The position numbers and the translations under genes were made by a program. A stretch of DNA of 64,000 nt from Lachnospiraceae bacterium (GTDB taxonomy: Bacteria > Bacillota > Clostridia > Lachnospirales > Lachnospiraceae), in contig FZRB01000021.1 in NCBI GenBank assembly GCA_900199595.1, positions 17,668 through 81,667 on the forward strand. Direction: 5' to 3'. The notes under the pieces are model-generated. The model saw only the letters and a list, made by a program, of their open reading frames with translations. It ran no database searches and was not told where the DNA came from. Of the stretch, positions 27,629 to 35,136 are shown piece by piece. Each line of letters begins with the position of its first letter. The first letter of the stretch is position 1.

Positions 27629-28399
27629 ATGAAGGCTGTTTTAGTTGATGACGAAAAACTGGGTCTGGATTATCTCGAAACCCTTTGTAGTAACATACCT
27701 GTTCTGAACGATATCAAAAGTTTCACCCGTTCTAAAAATGCGTATAAATGGTGTGAGGATAATCCTGTAGATATAATTATACTTGATATTAATATGCCTG
27801 ATATTAATGGAATAACTCTCGTAACTAAGTTAAGAGAGATAAAACCTGATATCAGGGTTATTTTTGTTACTGCTTATGAGAAGTATGCTCTGGATGCATT
27901 TGGAGTTCATGCAGACGGTTATCTCCTTAAACCGGTTAATCAGGAGAATTTGACGAAAGAAGTAGAGTATGCTCTGTCAGACGTTAATGTAAATGCTCCC
28001 AATCATATAGTGGTGAAGACCTTTGGTGACTTTGAGGTTCTGGTGGATGGTGAACCGGTTACATTTTCAAGATCAAAATCCAAGGAGCTTTTTGCCTACC
28101 TTATAGACAGACAGGGCAGAGCAGTAAACAGAGCCAATATATTTTCAATACTGTGGGAAGACGGTGTGTATGACAGATCCAAGCAGAAACAGCTGGATGT
28201 TATAATAAGAAGTCTTAAGTCCACACTTCAGAAATGTGGTATAAGTGAGATACTGGAAATGCATAGCGGTTCTATAAGGGTACGAACGGAACTTATTAAC
28301 TGCGATATGTATAAATATCTGGAAGGTGACAAGGAAGCACAGAACAGTTATCAGGGGACATATATGACCCCATACAGCTGGGCAAGCTTCTCAGGTTAA
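27629..28399 (+). CDS. SARP-like response regulator 2
   Basis: A 256-residue paralogue of regulator 1 with the same order: receiver (DD at 7-8, Asp53 in IILDINMP, Lys in LLKPVN), winged helix (FGDFEVLVDGEPVTFSRSKSKELFAYLID) and short tail with YQGTYMTPYSWAS. An upstream in-frame Met at 27575 lies before the predicted -10 (27590-27595), so the start is 27629, behind AGGGAG. Its own promoter carries the TGTTGGAC repeats, so it may be autoregulated or controlled by a sibling. Confidence 0.86.
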   Translation: MKAVLVDDEKLGLDYLETLCSNIPVLNDIKSFTRSKNAYKWCEDNPVDIIILDINMPDINGITLVTKLREIKPDIRVIFVTAYEKYALDAFGVHADGYLLKPVNQENLTKEVEYALSDVNVNAPNHIVVKTFGDFEVLVDGEPVTFSRSKSKELFAYLIDRQGRAVNRANIFSILWEDGVYDRSKQKQLDVIIRSLKSTLQKCGISEILEMHSGSIRVRTELINCDMYKYLEGDKEAQNSYQGTYMTPYSWASFSG

Positions 28400-28414
28400 A
28401 AAGGAGGGTTACAT

Positions 28415-29209
28415 ATGGTTACAATTTCAGTAGATGATCAGCCGAAGGTATCTGAGGAAATCATAAAGATTATGTCAGAGATAGACCCGGGCGGAACACA
28501 CACAGGCTATTCTGACATAAACCAGGCACTTGCTTACGTAAAAGAGAATAAGCCGGAAGTGGCATGGCTTGATATAGAAATGCCGGTTATGTCGGGACTT
28601 GAGCTGGCCATGGAGGTTAAGAAAGTCTCTCCTATGACCAATATCGTTTTTGTCACAGGTCATGAGAAGTTTGCATACCAGTCCTTTCAGCTTCATGCCA
28701 GCGGTTTCGTATTAAAGCCTGTAACAAAAGAAGCTATCGAAAGAGAACTGGGTAATCTCAGAAATCCTGTGGAGATAAAAAAGAATGGTCTTATAAGGAT
28801 TCAGTGCTTCGGTAACTTCGAGGTATTTGATAAGGACGGTAATCCTCTTAAATTCAGAAGAAGCAGGAGTAAGGAAATACTTGCTTATATGATAGACAGG
28901 CGTGGAGCTCTCTGTACCATAGGTGAACTCTGTGGAATTCTCTTTGAGGACAGAGAAGAGGACAGAGGACTTAAGAAGCAGATCAGAGTATTTATAGCAG
29001 GATTAAGAGATGCTCTCGGAAGTGTTGGAGCAGAGTCAATCCTTGTAAAGGGGTGGGATTCCTGTGGTATAGACACCTCTTTGGTAGACTGCGATTATTA
29101 TGATTATTTAAAGGGTGACAGTGTTGCTGTCAATTCCTTTATGGGTGAATATATGACACAGTACTCATGGTCAGAGATGACACTGGGTGAGTTAATAATG
29201 AAACCATAG
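28415..29209 (+). CDS. SARP-like response regulator 3
   Basis: A 264-residue, more diverged member of the trio. The receiver has SVDDQ (7-8), Asp53 in AWLDIEMP and Lys in VLKPVT. The winged helix has FGNFEVFDKDGNPLKFRRSRSKEILAYMID, and the tail ends in GEYMTQYSWSE. It begins 15 nt after regulator 2 with AAAGGAGGG, so they share a transcript. Like its siblings it keeps only the start of a BTAD domain. Confidence 0.85.
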   Translation: MVTISVDDQPKVSEEIIKIMSEIDPGGTHTGYSDINQALAYVKENKPEVAWLDIEMPVMSGLELAMEVKKVSPMTNIVFVTGHEKFAYQSFQLHASGFVLKPVTKEAIERELGNLRNPVEIKKNGLIRIQCFGNFEVFDKDGNPLKFRRSRSKEILAYMIDRRGALCTIGELCGILFEDREEDRGLKKQIRVFIAGLRDALGSVGAESILVKGWDSCGIDTSLVDCDYYDYLKGDSVAVNSFMGEYMTQYSWSEMTLGELIMKP

Positions 29210-29243
29210 TTGCTTCAAATAGTAACATATCCAAGGTGTTAAT

Positions 29244-29933
29244 ATGAAAGACAATATCGATCTAAAAGTTCTCCGGGCCCTTCCATACGCCGTTTTCACC
29301 ATGTTTATTTCTATCATGTTTAGTATGGCCGGCCTGATTGTCAGGATAATAACCTCCGGCAGCGTGTCGGACTCCGCTCTGTATCAGATGGACAGTAATA
29401 TCTATATGATATGCTATTTTATCATGTATGTTGCTGTTGTTCTTATCATGTCCTTTCTTTACGAAATGTCCAATATATCCAAGTGGTTTGGCTATGCATG
29501 CACTACAACGTTGGTATTTATTCTCTCGGAGACAGTAGATTTTGTTGTCAGGTGGGCTGTTAGATATATTGATAACTATATGATCAAGATGGCATTGGTT
29601 GTTATATCAGAAATCATTCCGTCGCTCTGTATAGTTTTCCTTGTTATATTTATTCTGCATGGGATGATCGAACTGTACATGTTAATGGATAAAGAGAAGA
29701 AGGCTTTAAAATGTAAACGTTTCAGGGTGTACTGCATTATAGCCTTTGCTCTTCAGATACTTCTCAGCGCCCTTGCTTCTGCAAGTAATCAGAATAACAG
29801 GATTTTTATATTCTTTATAGTAACCGCGGGAGCTATCTACATATTTAATTTGATCATTATTTATTTCTTATATGGCAGGATAAAAACATTCTGCTATGAT
29901 TTTTATCTATATTCATACAACAGCGGGAGGTAG
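29244..29933 (+). CDS. Multi-pass membrane protein of the regulatory block
   Basis: I do not recognise a family. The 229-residue protein has about six hydrophobic helices (roughly 12-38, 53-72, 80-100, 112-145, 160-180, 190-212) and short charged ends, with no catalytic motif. It starts 34 nt after regulator 3 and stops 4 nt before a LytS-type kinase, so it is probably translated with that kinase and may be its membrane sensor or modulator. It resembles the membrane half of LytS-type kinases in layout but is a separate, intact frame. Confidence 0.7.
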   Translation: MKDNIDLKVLRALPYAVFTMFISIMFSMAGLIVRIITSGSVSDSALYQMDSNIYMICYFIMYVAVVLIMSFLYEMSNISKWFGYACTTTLVFILSETVDFVVRWAVRYIDNYMIKMALVVISEIIPSLCIVFLVIFILHGMIELYMLMDKEKKALKCKRFRVYCIIAFALQILLSALASASNQNNRIFIFFIVTAGAIYIFNLIIIYFLYGRIKTFCYDFYLYSYNSGR

Positions 29934-29937
29934 AGGC

Positions 29938-31143
29938 TTGAGAAGTATTTTCAGTTCGGCTTTTCTGATCGAAATGACTAACAAAATATTCATACTCGTT
30001 TCTATTCTTCTGGCGACAGTTGTTCTTATAGTGGCCTATAATATGAAGAACCATAACAGAAGGATGAGATATTTCCTTGGAAGTATAGCATTTGCCCTTG
30101 GAGGACTGATGCTTCAGATAGGCGGTTATACCAAGTATGCTTATGCCATGTATTCGCTGGCGGCGCCTGTTTTTACTCTTTACTTTATAGAGACAGAGCG
30201 CGACGACGAAGGAAATAGCTGGGACGGTTTTTTTTGGATGTCCCTCCAGTGTCTGGCGGCTGTGCTTTCTGTAATAATGGTTATTTTTACCGGCCGTGGT
30301 AATCTTGCGTTTCTCATTCAATTCTTAATAGTAATAATCATGCTCCTCTTCTCCTCGAAGGACCTGAAGTCTTCAATTGGCTTCCTTATAGGGAGTATAT
30401 TTCCCGTATCAGCCTGCCTTGCAGGTCTTCTGAATAAGGATCTGAGGCTGATGGGCTTTGGTATTATTATGCTTCAGCTGATAGTTTTCTTCAGTTACCA
30501 GTACGATCTCGAGCGTGAGCTTATGAAAAATCAGGTCGAACTGTCCGAAAATAAAGTGGCGCTGCTTATGGAGCAGATGCACCCGCATTTCATATATAAT
30601 GCTCTACAGCAGATAGCTCTTCTCTGTGATGAGGACCCTTCGGCGGTGAAACCGTCTATCTTCAGCTTCTCAGCATACCTTAGGAAGAATCTTGAGGCTC
30701 TTACAAATGAGAAGATGATTCCTTTCCTTACAGAAATGGAGCATGTTGATGCGTATGTTGAGTTGTCACAGATACTTCCGTCCAGGAAATTTGAACTCGT
30801 TAAAGATTTTCAGATAACAGATTTCTATATTCCGGCCCTTACAGTGCAGCCTTTAGTGGAAAATGCTATCTATTATGGCATAGGTATGAGCGAGGAAGGA
30901 AATGTAATCCGTCTTGAAACTAAGCTCGAGGACGGTTATGTGATAGTCCGTGTTTCTGATGACGGGCACGGAAAAAGGACCAGTCTGCCGACGCAGAAAA
31001 AGCATAATAGTGTGGGTACAAAGAACGTAATTACCCGTCTGAAGATACTTTGTGACGGAGAATTTATACTGAATAAGTCGGATAATGGTTCCGAGGCAAT
31101 TATAAAAATCCCCGAATTTAGGGCGGTTGCGGGCGATAAATAA
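29938..31143 (+). CDS. LytS-type sensor histidine kinase 2
   Basis: A 401-residue kinase. About six membrane helices occupy residues 1-190, followed by the His_kinase domain with EQMHPHFIYNAL (His217) and HATPase_c (PALTVQPLVENAIYYG, VSDDGHG, GTKNVITRLKILC). The start is TTG at 29938, six bases after GGGAGGT; the longer in-frame ATG (29896) overlaps the preceding gene and has no ribosome site. With two kinases and three SARP-like regulators in 6 kb, cross-talk among them is likely. Confidence 0.88.
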   Translation: MRSIFSSAFLIEMTNKIFILVSILLATVVLIVAYNMKNHNRRMRYFLGSIAFALGGLMLQIGGYTKYAYAMYSLAAPVFTLYFIETERDDEGNSWDGFFWMSLQCLAAVLSVIMVIFTGRGNLAFLIQFLIVIIMLLFSSKDLKSSIGFLIGSIFPVSACLAGLLNKDLRLMGFGIIMLQLIVFFSYQYDLERELMKNQVELSENKVALLMEQMHPHFIYNALQQIALLCDEDPSAVKPSIFSFSAYLRKNLEALTNEKMIPFLTEMEHVDAYVELSQILPSRKFELVKDFQITDFYIPALTVQPLVENAIYYGIGMSEEGNVIRLETKLEDGYVIVRVSDDGHGKRTSLPTQKKHNSVGTKNVITRLKILCDGEFILNKSDNGSEAIIKIPEFRAVAGDK

Positions 31144-31178
31144 TATTTTTAAAAAAAAATAAAAAATATTTTTATCCG

Positions 31179-31212
31179 TGTTGCACTTTTGTTGCGCCCT
31201 TAGTGATATAGT
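31179..31212 (+). promoter_or_regulatory. SARP-type promoter, class A, before the pilin gene
   Basis: TGTTGCAC (31179-31186), TTT, TGTTGCGC (31190-31197), 9 nt, TATAGT (31207-31212). The same layout and base identity recur at 43455 and 62017. It drives the VirB2-like gene at 31284. Confidence 0.75.
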
Positions 31213-31283
31213 TGTCTCATAAAATAAAAAACACGCCGGAAAGGCAAACAAAAAAATCAGTTTAATCCAAGGAGGATGGGAGA

Positions 31284-31742
31284 ATGAGAAACAAAGTTAT
31301 GAAAATGGTAAAGGGATTTACATCTAATCCAAAGGCTGTTATGGCAGCTAAGATCGTAGCAACAGCTATCGTGGCAGCAATCGGAGCGATCGCATACAGC
31401 ACAGGCGCTTTTGCAGCAGGTGAGGTTGGAGCAGACTTCTCAGGAGTTACAAGCCCAATCGTAGGACTTATCAATTCACTTGTTAATCCGTTACTTGCAA
31501 TCGTAGGAGCAGGCGGAACTATCTTCTGCATATTCCTCGGTGTTAAGTTCGCTACAGCTGAAGAGCCACAGGAGAAGGAAAAGAGAAAGCAGGCACTTAA
31601 GACAGCCATCATCGGTTTCTTCCTTATATTCGTACTTATGGCAGCACTTAAGCTTTCAATCAAGCCTATGACTGACTGGTATCAGGCAGCTACAGTTAGC
31701 ACAAACAGCACACAGGCTCCTACAGAAGCTGAAACGAAGTAA
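31284..31742 (+). CDS. VirB2/TrbC-like pilin subunit
   Basis: A 152-residue small membrane protein. A long leader of about 45 residues ends in a signal-peptidase-like site (STGAFA before AGEVGADF). Two hydrophobic helices follow (about 58-88, with GLINSLVNPLLAIVGAGG, and about 103-122), separated by a charged cytoplasmic loop EEPQEKEKRKQALK. The tail is Thr/Ala-rich. This is the layout of VirB2-type and Maff2/Mbov_0395-like T4SS pilins of Gram-positive elements. AGGAGG precedes the ATG. It is monocistronic between a SARP-type promoter and a terminator, consistent with high, separate expression of a structural subunit. Confidence 0.8.
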   Translation: MRNKVMKMVKGFTSNPKAVMAAKIVATAIVAAIGAIAYSTGAFAAGEVGADFSGVTSPIVGLINSLVNPLLAIVGAGGTIFCIFLGVKFATAEEPQEKEKRKQALKTAIIGFFLIFVLMAALKLSIKPMTDWYQAATVSTNSTQAPTEAETK

Positions 31743-31769
31743 TACTTAATTAACCGATCGGATAATATG

Positions 31770-31809
31770 AAAATGTGACAGCAGAGCTATAACTCTCTGT
31801 CACATTTTT
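31770..31809. terminator. Hairpin terminator after the pilin gene
   Basis: AAAATGTGACAG (31770-31781) pairs with CTGTCACATTTT (31797-31808), with a further inner AGAG/CTCT stem, followed by T. It shares the TGACA/TGTCA core of the other terminators here. Confidence 0.8.
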
Positions 31810-31831
31810 ACTTAAAAATATAAATACTGTT

Positions 31832-31865
31832 TGTTGGACATTTGTTGGACTGGGTTTACTATAAT
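31832..31865 (+). promoter_or_regulatory. SARP-type promoter, class B, before the T4SS core operon
   Basis: TGTTGGAC (31832-31839), ATT, TGTTGGAC (31843-31850), 9 nt, TATAAT (31860-31865). It matches the promoter of regulator 2 in sequence and spacing. It should transcribe the VirD4, surface protein, VirB6, VirB3-VirB4 and STAS genes. Confidence 0.78.
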
Positions 31866-31910
31866 AATAATTTGAGGTATTATGTAACCCAGTGGTATAA
31901 TAAACAATAT

Positions 31911-31937
31911 GTCATTCTGAGCTTAAGCGAAGAATCT
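31911..31937 (+). repeat. Dispersed repeat GTCATTCTGAG...GCGAAGAATCT (copy 2)
   Basis: A near-consensus copy with a 1-2 base difference in the middle, ending 17 nt before the VirD4 start, with GAAGGA between. It lies within the transcript started at the TGTTGGAC promoter. Confidence 0.75.
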
Positions 31938-31953
31938 AAAGAAGGAATCTTAT

Positions 31954-33981
31954 ATGAATACAAGAACAAAAGTCATACTATATATCTTTGTATTATTGCT
32001 TGTTTCTGCTTTATCAGGTTTTCTTATGCGATCAATCGGATCGATGATAACCGATACTCTGAGCGGAGAGGGCTACAAGGTTGATCTGAGCCTGTTTCTT
32101 CAGTGGAAGACATGGGCCTTAGGTGCAGTTGGTGCGTTCTTTGTATTTCTCATATGGGTTCTGTCCGGAAGCAATCTGGATTCGCTGCTTATGGAAAAAA
32201 GCGGAGGTATGCTGGGAACCAAGAAGGGTAAGCCGGACGTAGTTACCGGATCTCTTGAAAACAGCCGTTTTCTTACAGAAAAGGAAAGAGATAAGTACTT
32301 CCCTGAACATGTATACAGCGCACTCAATGGTGTTAAGAAGGATGGTATTCCGGTAAGAGCCGTACTTGATAAAAAGAATACACTTCAGGTTAATTTCTAT
32401 CCCGGTGCGCATTCACTTATCATCGGTGCTACCGGTTCCGGTAAAACAACCACATTCATCAATCCTATGATCCAGCTTCTGGGTGCTACTTCAGCCGGAA
32501 GTTCCATGATAATGACGGACCCTAAAGGAGAGCTTTTTGATCTTCATTCAAAGTTTCTGGTATCCAGAGGCTACAAGGTTCTTCTGCTGGATCTCCGTGA
32601 TACATATTCGTCATCCAGATGGAATCCTCTTGAGGGTATCTGGGATATGTATCAGGAATATGTTGATGCTGGTAAGGGTATCAAGTTCCACAAGGACAGC
32701 ATATCTGATTATCCGGATCTTAAGAAAATGGATGGAGACGGTGAACCCGGAAAGCCATGGGCTGAGTGGAGAGGAAATGCTTATGCAGATCTGACTCACT
32801 GCCAGGATGATGTATCTGTTACAAGACAGAGATTCTACGATGAGATGTATGAGGACTTAAACGACCTCATATCCGTTATATGTCCAATAGAAAATGAAAA
32901 GGATCCTGTATGGGAGAAGGGTGCCCGTTCAATCATAATGGCTACCTGTCTTGCCATGTTGGAGGATTCGGAAGATGAACGACTTGGAATGACCAAGGAT
33001 AAGTTCAACTTCTTCAATATAAGTAAAGCGCTTACGAACTCAGAAGAAGAGTTCCGTGCGTTAAAAGAATATTTCGAGGGAAGAAGTAAGCTGTCTCAGG
33101 CCTATACACTTTCACGTCAGGTTCTTTCAGCTGCAGATACAACACTTTCCTCATACATGTCAATTACATTTGATAAGCTGAATATGTTTAACGACCGTGG
33201 ACTCTGCGGTCTGACCTCAGCAACAGATGTGCAGGCTGAGAAGTTTGCTGATCAGCCTACAGCACTATTCATGAAGATACCTGATGAGAAGGATACACGT
33301 CATGGACTGGCGGCCGTATTTATTCTCTGTATGTATAAAGCACTTATCAAGGTGGCTTCAGCGAGAGAAGATCTGTCGCTTCCTAGAAATGTTTATTTCA
33401 TCCTTGATGAGTTTGGTAATATGCCGAAGATAGAGAAGTTCGACAAGATGATCACAGTTGGACGTTCCAGAAAGATATGGTTTAACATGGTTGTTCAGTC
33501 TTATTCACAGCTGAATAACGTTTATGGAGAGAAGGTTGCAGATATAGTTAAATCTAACTGTGGTATGAAGATGTTCATCGGTTCCAATGATATTGGAACC
33601 TGTGAAGAATTCTCGAAGCTCTGCGGTAATATGACAGTTCGTACTACTTCGACATCATCAAATGTAGGCTCCAAGGCGGGCGAGATGAATGTCTCCTCAC
33701 AGACCCAGGTAAGACCTCTTATCTATCCGAGTGAGCTACAGATGCTTAACAACAAGGAAAGTACAGGAAATGCGATTATCGTTACCTTCGGTAACTACCC
33801 GCTCAGAACCAAATATACACCGAGTTATCTGTGCCCGTATTATAAGATGGGCAGAATGAACATGGACGAGCTTCGTTCACATATGTTCAGAGCTGACGAA
33901 GTGTATTACGATCTGGATGAGAGAAACGAAATCGTTCTCGGTAAGTCCGAAGACGAAGGTGATATGGATCAAAGTGCATAG
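31954..33981 (+). CDS. VirD4/TraG-type coupling ATPase
   Basis: Inner-membrane ATPase that docks substrates at a T4SS. It is 675 residues with two N-terminal membrane helices (about 5-27 and 50-72) and a nucleotide-binding domain with Walker A GATGSGKT (158-165) and Walker B FILDEFGNM (Asp485). It includes the typical MIMTDPKGELFDLHS and KIWFNMVVQSYSQLNNVYG blocks and an all-alpha insertion. VirD4/TraG proteins select conjugative relaxosomes or effector proteins; no relaxase is encoded nearby, so protein export is a fair hypothesis. It is first in the T4SS core operon. Confidence 0.93.
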   Translation: MNTRTKVILYIFVLLLVSALSGFLMRSIGSMITDTLSGEGYKVDLSLFLQWKTWALGAVGAFFVFLIWVLSGSNLDSLLMEKSGGMLGTKKGKPDVVTGSLENSRFLTEKERDKYFPEHVYSALNGVKKDGIPVRAVLDKKNTLQVNFYPGAHSLIIGATGSGKTTTFINPMIQLLGATSAGSSMIMTDPKGELFDLHSKFLVSRGYKVLLLDLRDTYSSSRWNPLEGIWDMYQEYVDAGKGIKFHKDSISDYPDLKKMDGDGEPGKPWAEWRGNAYADLTHCQDDVSVTRQRFYDEMYEDLNDLISVICPIENEKDPVWEKGARSIIMATCLAMLEDSEDERLGMTKDKFNFFNISKALTNSEEEFRALKEYFEGRSKLSQAYTLSRQVLSAADTTLSSYMSITFDKLNMFNDRGLCGLTSATDVQAEKFADQPTALFMKIPDEKDTRHGLAAVFILCMYKALIKVASAREDLSLPRNVYFILDEFGNMPKIEKFDKMITVGRSRKIWFNMVVQSYSQLNNVYGEKVADIVKSNCGMKMFIGSNDIGTCEEFSKLCGNMTVRTTSTSSNVGSKAGEMNVSSQTQVRPLIYPSELQMLNNKESTGNAIIVTFGNYPLRTKYTPSYLCPYYKMGRMNMDELRSHMFRADEVYYDLDERNEIVLGKSEDEGDMDQSA

Positions 33982-34012
33982 GCTTCTATTTAGAGAAGCT
34001 GACTGATGAGGT
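33982..34012 (+). repeat. Leader repeat ending GATGAGGT (copy e)
   Basis: GCTTCT...AGAAGC hairpin (33982-33987 with 33994-33999) then GACTGATGAGGT, directly after the VirD4 stop. It is a diverged copy of the GGATGAGGTG leader family and provides a GAGGT 13 nt before the next ATG. Confidence 0.5.
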
Positions 34013-34025
34013 ATATAAGCAAAAC

Positions 34026-35135
34026 ATGAGTCGATTAAAAACATACAATATGATAACCCGTAAAATCAGCCAAATAACACTGGCTTTCTTAGTTGCACTC
34101 ATTTTTACCATTGCTTTTTCATCAGAAAACAGCTCTTTGATAATAGATTCATTCGTTCCTGCAGTTCATGCTGCCGGTGAGGATGAAGAAGAAAACACAA
34201 GCTTTAAGGTGCAGGAAGACAGCACTGAGAGCTCAAAGTATAAGCCTGACGAGACAGGATTTGTTGATTATTCAGGTGATGTTGATATCTATACCGGTAA
34301 ACCGGTAGATGATAATGATGATAATACCAGGAATTCATACTATATAGCTATTAAGGATGGATCCACATATGATGCTGAGCACAGCATGTTTATATATACT
34401 CTGGAGAATGGTACATTTAGCTGCTCAGTATGTGACGGAATGGTTGTTACAAACCCCGTTTTACTCGAAAAAGAAGGAGAGTACAATGTTGCTCTTTATC
34501 GTAACGGTGTTAAGGTTGACGGGATTCCTGCCACAGTTACAGATCCGGGTTCATATGTAGTTATTACCTGGGACAATGAAAGTGAAAACCAGCTGATGTC
34601 CTTCCAGATAGTTGAAAAAGAAACCGGAAGGATCAATCAGTATATAATCCCTCAGGGCTTTACCATTAAAACAGTTTATCTTGATGGTGAACTTCAGAAG
34701 AACAGCTTCGGTTCTGTTGATATGACCAAGGAAGGCTATTACGAGATCTGTTACAGATGTTCTGCAACAGGAATAGATTATTATCTGAATGTAACTACGG
34801 ATCATACCCCTCCTGATGTTACATTTGAGGGAATTGACAGTAATTCAAAGGCAAAGGGTCCTGTTACTTTAAAGGGACTTCAGGAAGGAGATACAGTATA
34901 TATCCTTCTTAATAGTGACGAAACAGGAAAAATGAATTACCAGAACCAGATAACCAAGGAAGGTGAATATCACGTAACGGTTATGGATAAGGCCGGTAAT
35001 TCAATAAGCAGAGATTTTATAATTATGTTTTATCTGAACGTGAAGGGTGTATTTTTCCTTTCACTGATTGTAGTACTTATAATTGGAGTTTTGATAGCAC
35101 TTTATATTTCAAGAAAGAGATTGAGAGTAAGATAG
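34026..35135 (+). CDS. Membrane-anchored surface protein of the T4SS operon
   Basis: A 369-residue protein I cannot assign to a family. It has an N-terminal export segment (about 14-48, ending in VHAAG), an acidic linker and an extracellular part with beta-rich, bacterial Ig-like segments (DHTPPDVTFEGI, GPVTLKGLQEGDTVYILLNSDETG, GEYHVTVMDKAGNSISRDF). A single C-terminal membrane helix (about 338-362) is followed by RKRLRVR. The topology puts most of it outside the cell. One base separates its stop from the next ATG, so it is tightly coupled to the VirB6-like protein and probably part of the machine's outer structure. Confidence 0.75.
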   Translation: MSRLKTYNMITRKISQITLAFLVALIFTIAFSSENSSLIIDSFVPAVHAAGEDEEENTSFKVQEDSTESSKYKPDETGFVDYSGDVDIYTGKPVDDNDDNTRNSYYIAIKDGSTYDAEHSMFIYTLENGTFSCSVCDGMVVTNPVLLEKEGEYNVALYRNGVKVDGIPATVTDPGSYVVITWDNESENQLMSFQIVEKETGRINQYIIPQGFTIKTVYLDGELQKNSFGSVDMTKEGYYEICYRCSATGIDYYLNVTTDHTPPDVTFEGIDSNSKAKGPVTLKGLQEGDTVYILLNSDETGKMNYQNQITKEGEYHVTVMDKAGNSISRDFIIMFYLNVKGVFFLSLIVVLIIGVLIALYISRKRLRVR

Positions 35136-35136
35136 T

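Noticed and set aside
29244..31143. One kinase gene broken by a frameshift
   Set aside because: Both frames are complete. The second has its own GGGAGGT site and TTG start and its own membrane helices, so these are two genes.
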